Source of the DNA: Diacronema lutheri
Taxonomy: Eukaryota > Haptophyta > Pavlovophyceae > Pavlovales > Pavlovaceae
DNA length: 64,000 bases
Reading direction: 5' to 3'
NCBI GenBank assembly: GCA_019448385.1
Contig: JAGTXO010000008.1
Location: 124,001 to 188,000 of the forward strand
Shown here: positions 10,729-19,849 of the stretch, piece after piece
Layout: each line of letters starts with the position of its first letter
Position numbering within the stretch: position 1 is the stretch's first letter
Made by a program: the position numbers and the translations under genes
Notes under the pieces: generated by a model
The model's database searches: none
The model's input: the letters and a program-made list of their open reading frames with translations, nothing else
What the model was told of the DNA's origin: nothing

Positions 10729-11031
10729 TCAGTCGTCCAGACGTGGTATCATCTCGTACGAATAGCCCGGCCACCCTCTCCACGCGGCGTACGCGATCCG
10801 CGTCTCGTAGAATCCGGGCAAAAAACCGAGGACGCCCACGATGAAGCACGGCAGCGCATTGTCGGCCCATTGCGCGTCGAGCACGCCCGTGGCGATGAAG
10901 AGCCACACCGTGAGCGAGGTGGTGCCGATTGCAAGCAGCAGCGCGGCGAGCGCGAGCGCGCCCCATGGCCGCGTCGACCGCCTGCGAAGCACGCGCCCAT
11001 TCAGCGTCTCCTCCTCGCGAGCGTCCGCCAT
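10729..11031 (-). CDS. TMEM230-family protein (DUF872)
   Basis: A complete 100-residue protein with two TM helices (about 23-48 and 58-80). The C-terminus reads FLPGFYETRIAYAAWRGWPG followed by YSYEMIPRLDD. This is the hallmark of the TMEM230/C20orf30 family (P-G-F-Y-x-x-R-I-A-Y ... G-Y-x-x-I-P-x-x-D-D). Known members sit in Golgi, endosomal and synaptic-type vesicles and affect vesicle trafficking. Length and motif position match the family, so this is a confident call despite the small size. Confidence 0.88.
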   Translation of the reverse strand: MADAREEETLNGRVLRRRSTRPWGALALAALLLAIGTTSLTVWLFIATGVLDAQWADNALPCFIVGVLGFLPGFYETRIAYAAWRGWPGYSYEMIPRLDD

Positions 11032-11181
11032 GTCTTTTTACTACTGACGTCGTGTGAAAACTCAAAACTGAACAGTCGTGGACTCGTGGTGTGATCAAGG
11101 GACGCTGGAGTCTGGACGCACGGTGCGACGTGCGACCGCCCCAGGCGGCCAGGCCCCACCCTCGAAGAGCTCATTTGACCA

Positions 11182-12673
11182 TCACGATTCACGAGTGCGG
11201 ACACGAGGGCCCTGCGAGGTTGAGAGCGCGACAAGCTCGACGGACCTGCCCAACGCCAGCGCCGAGTCTGCGCGCACGGCCGAGAGCAACCGCGGCGCTC
11301 GGCGCGCCGAGAAGTCGTCGGCATTCGGTGGCGTGATGCCGCGCTGCATGATGTTGAGGATGATCGACTTTGAGCGCTTGTCGGCCGGCACGTTGCTGTT
11401 CCGCAGCATCGCAGCGGGCACGGCGCTCGAGACGCACGGGTGGTGCCAGAGCATGAGCGCGATCGCGATGAGATCGTCCTTTGCAAGCGACTGCAGGTTT
11501 TTCCGCTTGACTGTCTCGAGGATCATGTCAATGATGCCCTCCTTGCTGAGCAGCGTGCCCTGCTTCTCGAATTGTGGAACGCCATGCGGCCCGCCCTCAC
11601 CACGGACGACAGTGCCAGCCGCGCCGTCGCGCCGCGCGCACGTGCGGGCGCGCGCCTCTGCGCGCTCCTTCGCCTTGCGCGACTCAAAGTCGGACGTGGC
11701 GAGGAGGTACTTATCGAGCAGGATGGCGATGACCACGTTGGCCATCACGACACCCGCGACGAAGGTGAAGGAGACGAAGAAGACGACGGCGAGAGCGCCG
11801 CCCTGGTCCACGTCAAAGATGAGCGGCCGTGCGATCCCGCTTGCCCAGCCATCCATCGTCATCACCTGCCACATGGTGAACATGGCGCGGAGAAAGGTGC
11901 CAAATTCCTGCGGCGCAAACTCGGCGAAGAACTGCACGCCGATGATCGCCCAGATCCCCATCAGGATCCCGAGGATAATGAAGGCGTTGGCCATGCCCGG
12001 CATGGCTGCTGCCACGCCCTCGACGATCACCTTGATCGATTCGATGCGGCGGAAGAGGCGCAGCACCTTGAGCGCGCGGAAGAGGCGCAGCACCGAGATG
12101 CCCGGCATCTGTGCATTGGCCAGCGACACCCAGCCGACCACCACGATGAACAAATCGAACCAATTCCACGCGCTGGCAAGGGCCCGAAAGGGGGAAGGGG
12201 CAAATGCGGCGTAAGAGACGGGCGAGTTTGCGCGCGCGCGCGCGCGCATCGTGCGCATCATGCGCGCGCTGGGTGCGCGCGCGCAGTCGCCGCGCGCACG
12301 AGCTGAAGAAGGGGCGAAGCCAGTGCGCGTAGAGGTTCGCGATGAGCTCGAGCCCAAACACGGCCGCAAAAAAGATCTCCGCGTTGGCGATTGCGAGGGC
12401 AGTCGGCGAGCCGTCGGCCGGGCGCATCTGCTTGTCAATCGCCGTGGTGACGAAGTTTGCAAAGATGACAGCGGCGATGCCGAACTGCACTGGGTGCCAG
12501 AGATAGGCGCGCCGCACGCGCGCCTGAAAGGGCAGAAGCTGTGGGATGCCGTCGCTTGCGGCAGCATGGGTTGGCAGCCGATCGTCGGGCGCTGCGCCCA
12601 GGTCCGTGCCATTCGGATGGTCATCGCGCGCGTCCCTACTCAGGACGGTCACCGCCGCCCCGGCGCCGTTCAT
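11182..12673 (-). CDS. single-domain voltage-gated cation channel
   Basis: Exons 12673-12300 and 12172-11182 join in phase 2 across a 127-bp intron, giving 454 residues. One six-helix unit is visible: S1 FGIAAVIFANFVTTAI, S2 AEIFFAAVFGLELIANL, S3 WFDLFIVVVGWVSLA, S4 VLRLFRALKVLRLFRRIE with regularly spaced Arg/Lys, S5 about 185-207, pore helix FLRAMFTMWQVMTMDGWASG, and S6 about 250-275. Four-domain Cav/Nav channels are four times longer, so this is the NaChBac/EukCat-like layout that must tetramerise. The filter TMDGWAS aligns with TLESWAS of NaChBac. The cytosolic tail has LLSKEGIIDMILETVKRKNL, which may be regulatory. Ca2+ or Na+ selectivity cannot be decided from sequence. Confidence 0.85.
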
Positions 12674-12769
12674 GCCTTGTCACCGCGCCCTTCACTCCGC
12701 TCCCGCGTTCCTCAGCCCGATGCGTCCAAAACACCGAAATAGATCAATTTTGAAATTTCTCAGCAACGT

Positions 12770-14377
12770 TTAGTCGAGCGGCGCGGGCGGACGCGGCGTC
12801 GAGCGGTCCATCAGATGCGCGGGCAGCGGCTCTGGCAGCCCGGTGTGTACCGTCCAGTCGCCCAGCTCGGAGAAGAGGTCGTTCGCCGCGCTCGTCATCG
12901 CTTTGCGGAACGCGTCGATCTGTCGCTGCTGATACTTGATGTAGTCCTCGAGCTGTGCGACGCGCATCGCGAGGATCCTCTTCTCGCGCGAGATGGCGTC
13001 GAGCGCCACCTTGTCGACTACATCCTTCTGCACGGCCTCGGTCTGTGAGTCGAGCTGCTGCTGCAGCTGCATCGCGAGCGCGTAGTAGTCAACCTCCTCG
13101 TTCTTCATCTCGCGCACCTTTACGTTCATCGCCTGCTTTGCAAACTCAAGCGACGAGTTCGTCTCGGCGACATCGTCGAAGCCCATCGCGCAGCAGACGA
13201 TCAGCGTTGTACGCGCGCCGTGCGTGAACACGTTCGTGAGCATCCGAGTGAGCTTGGACTCGCGGAAAGGCGGGCGGATCTTGTTCTTCGGGTTGGCCAG
13301 CGTGTAGATCACGCGCCCGAGCACCGTCAGCGACGAGTTGATTGCGACGGCTTCGTCAAAGTTGACGCCGACGACCTCCGACTTTGCGGTGCGCTCCGAG
13401 CCAGCGAGGTCGATCATGTAGAGCGAGGAGGTGGTCTTGACGCCGTTGGCGTGCTTGATCACGGTCAAGATGAATGCCGCGTGTGAGCGGCTCGAGTGCG
13501 CGTTCATCTGCGTGAAAGCGGTCGTGCGGTTCTTGGTGCCGGCGGTGAACCACTCGACGCACTCCTGCCACGACTTGACAGCGTATGTGGTCGTACCGGT
13601 GAGGAAGACGCGGCCGGAGGAGTCTTCGCGAAGCGAGACGTTCTGCACCGGGTCGAGCAGGTCTTGGATCAGCTCCATGTAGATCTGCACGTACTGCACG
13701 CTCACCTCGAAGCGCGCATCCTCCTCGCCCGCGTCGATCCGGTCGAAGAGCGCCTGGAACGCGCGCGGCATCACGCCATTCTGTGACGGGTCGCGCCCGT
13801 CGAGATTGGAGAGCGTGTGCGTTTTGCCCGAGCCCGTCTGTCCGTAGCACATGACGCACGCGCTCACGCCGTCGAGCACGGAGAGGCACGTGTCCCTGAC
13901 CGAGTCGAACGCGTCCGTCTGCTTGGCGTCTGGGCCGAGGATGCCGTCGAGCGCGAAGGTGCGAAAGTTGCCGCGGTCAGCCTCGTCCTTGGGCGTGACG
14001 GTGATCGTGCTCTTCGCCTGCTCGAAAACGACCGCCGCCGCGCCTGTCTCGCCGCGCACTGAGAATGGGCGCAGCCGCACGACGACGTGCACACGGTGGA
14101 TCGTGCCGCCGTCGTCTCGCGCGGACGCTGCGCCGCTGCCGCGCGGCGTCTTCTTCCCGGTGGCCGAGCCCGGTCGCTTGAGCTCGCCGTTCGATGGCGA
14201 CCGGCCGACCGGCCGCGGCGGCGTCATCGAGCGCGGCGACGGCGACCCCACGCGCGAGGGCATGGCGCGGCGACGGCACGGCCGGGGAAGCGAGCGCGAT
14301 TCGATTTTCCACGAACTTTCCGCCCCGTCCCCGAGCCGAGGGAAGCCGGGAGCGTCCCCCTCCGTGGCGCGTGACAA
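12770..14377 (-). CDS. kinesin motor protein
   Basis: A 535-residue single-exon kinesin with an N-terminal motor. A Pro/Ser/Arg-rich leader of about 90 residues precedes the motor at 94-435. Motifs are VVVRLRPFSVRGE, P-loop GQTGSGKTH at 179-187, switch I NAHSSRSH, switch II DLAGSERT, and NSSLTVLGRVIYTLANPKNK with PPFRESKLTRML. After the neck comes a short coiled coil (ALAMQLQQQLDSQTEAVQKD and DAISREKRILAMRVAQLEDY). The protein stops without a cargo domain, so it is short for a transport kinesin. The motor is closest by eye to kinesin-1-like and plant KIN-U/ARK motors, but no armadillo repeats are present. A second ATG at 14263 could be the real start. Confidence 0.92.
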   Translation of the reverse strand: MSRATEGDAPGFPRLGDGAESSWKIESRSLPRPCRRRAMPSRVGSPSPRSMTPPRPVGRSPSNGELKRPGSATGKKTPRGSGAASARDDGGTIHRVHVVVRLRPFSVRGETGAAAVVFEQAKSTITVTPKDEADRGNFRTFALDGILGPDAKQTDAFDSVRDTCLSVLDGVSACVMCYGQTGSGKTHTLSNLDGRDPSQNGVMPRAFQALFDRIDAGEEDARFEVSVQYVQIYMELIQDLLDPVQNVSLREDSSGRVFLTGTTTYAVKSWQECVEWFTAGTKNRTTAFTQMNAHSSRSHAAFILTVIKHANGVKTTSSLYMIDLAGSERTAKSEVVGVNFDEAVAINSSLTVLGRVIYTLANPKNKIRPPFRESKLTRMLTNVFTHGARTTLIVCCAMGFDDVAETNSSLEFAKQAMNVKVREMKNEEVDYYALAMQLQQQLDSQTEAVQKDVVDKVALDAISREKRILAMRVAQLEDYIKYQQRQIDAFRKAMTSAANDLFSELGDWTVHTGLPEPLPAHLMDRSTPRPPAPLD

Positions 14378-14443
14378 TTCTCTGTCCTGGGCGGAGCTGG
14401 CACGCGCGTCAAGGTTTACAGGCCGAGCGCGCGCACCCCATGC

Positions 14444-15022
14444 CTAGCCCTCCCCGCCTGACGCGCTGGCCGCGGCGGAGCACCGCTCGCGCAGCAGCTC
14501 GAGGAGCTCGGTGAACGTCGAGTCCATGAAATGCGAGCGACCGTCCATCCGGCGCCAGTCGGCGCGCAGGCTCGTCGCGACGTGCTCCTGCTCTTCAAGC
14601 GGCAAGAAGCAATCGTCCGCCGCGCCAAACTGCACGATGCCAAACGGGCGCGGCGCGACGTTTGCGCGGATTGCATCCCACTGCCATGGCCGCGAAAAGT
14701 AGCCGGCCGCGCGCTCGCTCTCGTGGCCGAGATCCGTGTGGTATGCGCCAACAAGGCAGAGCCCGCCGAGCCTGGTCGTCTCCGCGAGCCGCATGGCGCA
14801 CACCGCGCCGCTCGAGTGGCCGACCACGACCGTGCGTGCGTCGCATGCCAACGCGCCGCGGCACGTCTCGATCCAAAGCCGCTCGCTCGCGCCGTGCGGG
14901 TCAGGCATGTCGACGAGCGCGACCTCGATGCCAGCCGCGGTGAGCTCGCGCGCGAGCCAGCCGTACCAGTTCGACCGCCGCACCTCCACGCACCCGTTGC
15001 CCGGCAGGACGGCAACGCGCAT
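14444..15022 (-). CDS. RBBP9/YdeN-like serine hydrolase
   Basis: A complete 192-residue alpha/beta hydrolase of the small RBBP9/YdeN (Ser_hydrolase) family. It opens with MRVAVLPGNGCVEVRRSNWY. The nucleophile is in VVVGHSSGAVCAMR (G-H-S-S-G), the acid is in FGAADDCFLPLEE, and the base is in GRSHFMDSTF; this is the family order and spacing. Length matches RBBP9 (about 186). Substrate is unknown; relatives are carboxylesterases or aminopeptidase-like serine hydrolases. It is divergent from the copper ATPase, with 135 bp between start codons. Confidence 0.82.
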   Translation of the reverse strand: MRVAVLPGNGCVEVRRSNWYGWLARELTAAGIEVALVDMPDPHGASERLWIETCRGALACDARTVVVGHSSGAVCAMRLAETTRLGGLCLVGAYHTDLGHESERAAGYFSRPWQWDAIRANVAPRPFGIVQFGAADDCFLPLEEQEHVATSLRADWRRMDGRSHFMDSTFTELLELLRERCSAAASASGGEG

Positions 15023-15157
15023 GGTGGACCGCGCAAAAGGCAGCCGCAGAGAAAAATAAATGACGTGCGCTGCCTTTGCCCAGGGAGGAGGCCAAGGCCT
15101 CCCGCCCCGTTCTGCTGATCATCGGCGCGCCGACGGGCGTGGGCGCCGGGCGTCGCG

Positions 15158-18100
15158 ATGGCGGTGGGAGGCGGAAACGTCACGCTGCGCGTCGACGGTA
15201 TGACGTGCGGCCACTGCACCGGCCGCGTGCAGCGCGCGCTGCGCGCGGTGGACGGCGTCGCGGATGCGGATGTGACGCTCGACGGCGGCGGCCGGGCGAC
15301 GGTGACGGGCGGCGCGGCGGCGGAGGCGCTGCTCGCCGCGGTGTCGCGCGTGGGCTTCGGCGCGCAGCTTATTGAGTGCGATGCACGGCCAATCGTCGTG
15401 CTGCTCCGCGTGGATGGCATGACGTGTGGCCACTGCACCGGCCGCGTGCAGCGCGCGCTGCGCGCGGTGGACGGCGTCGTGGACGCAGACGTGACGCTCG
15501 ACGGCGGCGGCACGGCGACGGTGACGGGCTGCGCGGCGGCGGAGGCATTGATCGCCGCGGTGTCGCGCGTGGGCTTTGACGCGCAGCTCGCAGGACCGCC
15601 GCCTTTGGCGGCGCTCACGTCGCCGCGCGCGCGCGCGCCCGCGAGCCCGGCGCGGCACGCAGCTTTGTTAAACGCTGGCGCCGGCGACGAGCCCGTCGGG
15701 AAGAAGGCGTCGCCCTCGCCCGCGCCAGCAGGCGTGGCGGGCCACACGCGCGCGCACGCGCGGGCGCAGCTCTGCGCGACCGAGGCCGGCGCGTCGCCGG
15801 CCTCCCCGCCCCCGGCCAGGCCAGTGTCCCCACCGTCCGCGAGCCGCGCGACGCGCGCCGGCTCGATCGAGCTCACCTTCGACGTGCGCGGCATGTCATG
15901 CGCGGCGTGCGTGGGCGCGGTGGAGCGCGCGGTGCGCGCGCTTCCATGCGTCGATGACGTGCGCGTGTCCCTCCTCGCCGAGCAAGCCATCGTGCGAGTG
16001 GTTGACCGGTTTGAGCCGGACGGCGCGCGCGCGCCCGCGCCGTCGGCTGCGGGCGCGCGCGCCAGCACGCGCCGCGCCGACGAGTTCGCGGTGGAGATCG
16101 AGCACGTGATTCGCTCCGCGGGGTACGAGGCGTCACACGTCCGCGTCACCGAGCATACGGTGCTCCTCCTCGTCAGCTACGCCGCGCACAGCGCGAGCGC
16201 CGGCGCGTGCCCGGATGACCTCGAGAGCGCGAGCGCGTGTGGCGCGCCCGCCGGGCCGTGCGCGCCGCCTGACGAGGCGGCGGCGTGCGCCGCGCTCGGT
16301 GCCTTGCCTGGCGTGCTGCGCGTCGAGCTGACCGAGCGTGCGGAGGGCGAGGGCGATGATGGATGCGTGCCCGTTGGCTGCGCGCCCGCTGGCTGCGCGT
16401 GCGTACGCCACTCGCCCACGCGCCTGCCCGCAAGCGAGCGCGCGGCGTGGGACGAGCCACCGCCGCGCGCACGCGGCGCGAAGCGCACGCTGGCGAAGCG
16501 CACCGCGCTCGCCACGCAGGATCACGCCGTCGAGCTGGCACCCGTCGTGCCGGACGGCGGCGTGGATGGCGACAACCAGTGCGCGTCCACCGGCGACTTC
16601 GCCGTGTGGCTGACGTACGACAAGCAGTACACGGGCCTGCGCGCTCTCCTCGAGCGCGCGGCGGCGGAGCACGCGTTGCAGCTCGAGCTGCCCGCGGCAG
16701 GGCACGAGGACGAGTTCACGCGCGCCACTGGCGGCGGCGCGAGCGGCGGCAACGGCGGCGCGCGCCGATCGGACGGGCTGGCAGAGGTGGCGCTGTGGAG
16801 GCGGCGGTTTGCGTGGTGCGCGCTGCTGAGCGCGCCCACCTTCCTCCTGTCGATGGTGCTGCCAATCTTCCCGCCCGCGCACGAGGCGCTGCACGTCGAG
16901 CTCGCGCCGGGCCTCACGCTGACCGCCGCCCTGCTGTGGGCGTTGTGCACGCCGATCCAGTTCGCGCTCGGCGCCCACTTCCATGCGCGCGCCGTCAAGG
17001 CGCTGCTGCGCGGCAGCAGCAACATGGACGTGCTCGTCTCGCTCTCAACGACCTCGGCGTACGTCTATTCCGCCGTCTCGGTCGTCGCCGGCGCGCTCGG
17101 CGCGCGCGCCGCGCGCGCGCCGCTGCGCGTGGCGGCGTCGGGAAGCACGGGTGCGCATGGCGGCGTGCACGGCGGTGCGAGCATGGCCGAGGCGCTCGCG
17201 AGCCACGACCCGATGGTGGAGCACGATTCGCACTTCTTCGAGACGGCGGCGATGCTCATCACCTTCGTCACGCTCGGCAAGCTCGTCGAGGCCTCCGCCA
17301 AGCGGCAGACGTCGGAGGCGCTGCGCGCCCTCGTGGCGCTCGCGCCAAAGTCGGCGACGCGCTGCGTGCGGCCGGCCGCGCCGCCGGCCGCGCCGCCGGC
17401 GGACGACGCGGACGCACCCGCGTGGCGCACGGTGGAGTGCGCGTGTGTGCTCCTCGAGCGCGGCGACGTGGTCAAGGTGCTGCCCGGCGCGTCGCTCCCG
17501 GCCGACGGCGCGGTCGTGAGCGGTGTGTCTCGCGTCGACCAGTCGATGGTGACGGGCGAGTTCACGCCCGTCACGCGCAAGCCGGGCGACGCGGTCGTGG
17601 GCGGCACGCTGAACGCGGGGAGCGCGCCGCTCTACGTGCGCGTGCACGCGTGCGGCGACGACTCGGCGCTCGCGAAGATCACGCAGCTCGTCGGCGCCGC
17701 GCAGCTGTCCAAGCCGCCGATCCAGGCGTTTGCGGACGCGGTCTCGTCGCATTTCGTGCCGCTCGTGCTCCTCCTCGCACTCGCGACGTGGGCGGCGTGG
17801 TTCGGCGCGGTCTGGCTGCGCGCGCTCCCCGCGCACTACTACGAGCACGCGCACATCCAATCGGACGGCGTCTTCGCTTTCATGTTCGGCTGCGCGGTGC
17901 TCGTCATCGCCTGCCCGTGCGCGCTGGGACTCGCCACGCCCACGGCCGTGATGGTCGGCACGGGCGTTGGCGCGCGGCTCGGCATTCTGGTCAAGTCGGC
18001 GGACGCGCTCGAGGCGTGTGGCTCCGTCGGCGCCATCCTCTTCGACAAGACGGGCACGCTCACGTCTGGCGCGCCATGCGTGAGCGACTTTTTAAACCTC

Positions 18101-19849
18101 TCGCCCACGCGCCTGCCCGACGCGCACATCTGGCGGCTGCTCGGTGCGGCCGAGTCCAACTCGGACCACCCGATCGCAAAGGCGCTGCACGCGCACGCGC
18201 GCGCCGCCGTCGAGCGCGCCGCCGACGCCGCCGAGCGCGCGGACGCCGACGCGAGTGGCGCGGCCGACGCCGACGCCGGCGGCGGCGGCGGCGGCGGCGG
18301 CGCAGCGGCAGCAGCAGCGGCGGCGGCGGCGTCGCCTCCGCCGCGCAGCGGCGGCGCCAGTGGCGCGCGCGCGACGCTGCCCGTGCCGATCGAGTACGAG
18401 GCGGTCGTTGGGCAGGGCGTGCGCTGCGTCGCGGATGGCGTGCGCGTGCTGCTTGGCAACCGTGAGTGGGCGACGTCGCAGGGCGTGCCACTCGGCGCTG
18501 CGGTCGACCACTGCATGGCGGGGCTCGAGGGCGAGGGCAAGACGGCTGTGCTCTGCTGCCTCGATGGTGCCGTGCACGCCATCGTCGCCGTGTCCGACAC
18601 GACAAAGCCCGAGGCCGCCGCTGCGTTGCGCGCGCTGCGCGAGCTCGGGCTGCGCGTTGGTATGATCACCGGCGACAATGCGCGCACGGCCAATGCGCTC
18701 GCGCGTGAGCTCGGCATCGAGCCCGCGCTCGTGCACGCCGAGCTGCTGCCAAAGCACAAGGCGCTCGCCGTCGCCGCGCTGCAGGACGAGGGACACCGCG
18801 TCGCCTTTGTCGGCGACGGGATCAACGATGCGCCCGCGCTCGCTCGCGCGGACGTCGGCCTCGCGATCGGCTCAGGCACGGAGGTTGCGCTCGAGGCCGC
18901 GGACATCGTGCTCGTCAGATCATCGCTCGCGGACGTGCTCGGCGCCGTGCTGCTCTCGCGCGCGACCATCTCGCGGATCCGGCTCAACTTTGGGTGGGCG
19001 ATGGCGTACAACCTCGTCGGCATCCCGCTTGCCGCCGGCGTCTTCTACCCGGCATTCATGATCCGGCTGCCGCCAATGTTCGCCGGCCTCGCAATGGCGC
19101 TCTCGTCCGTCTCCGTCGTCTGCTCGTCGCTGCTGCTCCGCACCGTCGAGACGACGATCCGACGCGTGCGCGCCACCATCGACGATGATGGCGGCCCAAT
19201 CCGGCGCGCGAGCGGTGCGGGCCTGCGCGGCGCGCTCGCGCGCGCCGCGCCGCTCAAGGGCGTGGCGGCGAGCAAGGCGCTGCCGTGCGAGAGCACATTG
19301 CACATGTTGCGCCGAGTGGGCGGCGGCACGTCCGACTGGGAGCTGGGCGAGTTCGACGCCGACAATGCCGAGCAGCCGATCGCCGTGCCGCCCGAGACGC
19401 GCGCCACAGCCGCGCGCGCGCGCGAAAAGCGCGGCGTCGGCGCCGCCGACCGGCCGCTCCTCGTCGACGCGCCGCGCGCGAGCGTGCAGGCGTGGCTGCG
19501 GCGCAGGGCGCGCGGCGCGCCGCCCGAGTGCAGGCGCTCGACCGTCGTCGGCGTCGCGCTCGTCGTCGCGATCGTGCTTGGTGTGGTCATCGTCGGCGCG
19601 TCGGTCGCGAGGCCGTGGCGCGAGCCCGCGGCCGATGCGTCCGGCGGCACGATCAGCAGCGTCGGCTACGGCCGCGCCGCGCCGCGCGCATGCTGCCGCG
19701 CGCTCACCGCGCGCTGCATCGCCTGCTCGCAGGATGCGACAATTCAGCGCGTGTGCGCGGCGATCCCATCGCTCGCGGGCTGCCCGGGCACGCATGCCGA
19801 CGCGCAACCGCATCCCGATGCACATAGCATCGCCCCGGGCAGCCCTTAG
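15158..19849 (+). CDS. copper-transporting P1B-type ATPase
   Basis: A 1,563-residue uninterrupted reading frame. Heavy-metal-associated domains with GMTCGHC near residues 14 and 87 and GMSCAAC near 246 precede the ATPase core. The core has eight predicted TM helices, the copper-binding CPC in VIACPCALGLATP near 918, phosphorylation motif DKTGTLTSG near 963, the SNSDHPIAKAL His-Pro motif and GDGINDAPALARADVG near 1220. This is the Cu+-exporting class (ATP7/HMA5/RAN1). Features beyond the family core include long Ala/Arg/Gly-rich linkers, a Gly/Ala tract inside the N-domain, and a C-terminal extension of about 220 residues with one extra TM segment (VVGVALVVAIVLGVVIVGAS) and Cys pairs. The stop codon overlaps that of the convergent Yip1-family gene. 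Confidence 0.95.
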   Translation: MAVGGGNVTLRVDGMTCGHCTGRVQRALRAVDGVADADVTLDGGGRATVTGGAAAEALLAAVSRVGFGAQLIECDARPIVVLLRVDGMTCGHCTGRVQRALRAVDGVVDADVTLDGGGTATVTGCAAAEALIAAVSRVGFDAQLAGPPPLAALTSPRARAPASPARHAALLNAGAGDEPVGKKASPSPAPAGVAGHTRAHARAQLCATEAGASPASPPPARPVSPPSASRATRAGSIELTFDVRGMSCAACVGAVERAVRALPCVDDVRVSLLAEQAIVRVVDRFEPDGARAPAPSAAGARASTRRADEFAVEIEHVIRSAGYEASHVRVTEHTVLLLVSYAAHSASAGACPDDLESASACGAPAGPCAPPDEAAACAALGALPGVLRVELTERAEGEGDDGCVPVGCAPAGCACVRHSPTRLPASERAAWDEPPPRARGAKRTLAKRTALATQDHAVELAPVVPDGGVDGDNQCASTGDFAVWLTYDKQYTGLRALLERAAAEHALQLELPAAGHEDEFTRATGGGASGGNGGARRSDGLAEVALWRRRFAWCALLSAPTFLLSMVLPIFPPAHEALHVELAPGLTLTAALLWALCTPIQFALGAHFHARAVKALLRGSSNMDVLVSLSTTSAYVYSAVSVVAGALGARAARAPLRVAASGSTGAHGGVHGGASMAEALASHDPMVEHDSHFFETAAMLITFVTLGKLVEASAKRQTSEALRALVALAPKSATRCVRPAAPPAAPPADDADAPAWRTVECACVLLERGDVVKVLPGASLPADGAVVSGVSRVDQSMVTGEFTPVTRKPGDAVVGGTLNAGSAPLYVRVHACGDDSALAKITQLVGAAQLSKPPIQAFADAVSSHFVPLVLLLALATWAAWFGAVWLRALPAHYYEHAHIQSDGVFAFMFGCAVLVIACPCALGLATPTAVMVGTGVGARLGILVKSADALEACGSVGAILFDKTGTLTSGAPCVSDFLNLSPTRLPDAHIWRLLGAAESNSDHPIAKALHAHARAAVERAADAAERADADASGAADADAGGGGGGGGAAAAAAAAAASPPPRSGGASGARATLPVPIEYEAVVGQGVRCVADGVRVLLGNREWATSQGVPLGAAVDHCMAGLEGEGKTAVLCCLDGAVHAIVAVSDTTKPEAAAALRALRELGLRVGMITGDNARTANALARELGIEPALVHAELLPKHKALAVAALQDEGHRVAFVGDGINDAPALARADVGLAIGSGTEVALEAADIVLVRSSLADVLGAVLLSRATISRIRLNFGWAMAYNLVGIPLAAGVFYPAFMIRLPPMFAGLAMALSSVSVVCSSLLLRTVETTIRRVRATIDDDGGPIRRASGAGLRGALARAAPLKGVAASKALPCESTLHMLRRVGGGTSDWELGEFDADNAEQPIAVPPETRATAARAREKRGVGAADRPLLVDAPRASVQAWLRRRARGAPPECRRSTVVGVALVVAIVLGVVIVGASVARPWREPAADASGGTISSVGYGRAAPRACCRALTARCIACSQDATIQRVCAAIPSLAGCPGTHADAQPHPDAHSIAPGSP
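15183..15583 (+). repeat. recent tandem duplication of a heavy-metal-binding domain
   Basis: Two consecutive units about 220 bp apart, near 15183-15364 and 15402-15583, each encode one HMA domain and are almost identical at the DNA level over the metal-binding loop and following helix. Most differences are silent third-position changes, pointing to recent duplication or ongoing gene conversion. Confidence 0.85.

Noticed and set aside
12235-12290. Z-DNA-like regulatory (GC)n tract
   Set aside because: It lies inside a predicted 127-bp intron of the channel gene and similar GC dinucleotide runs occur throughout the window.
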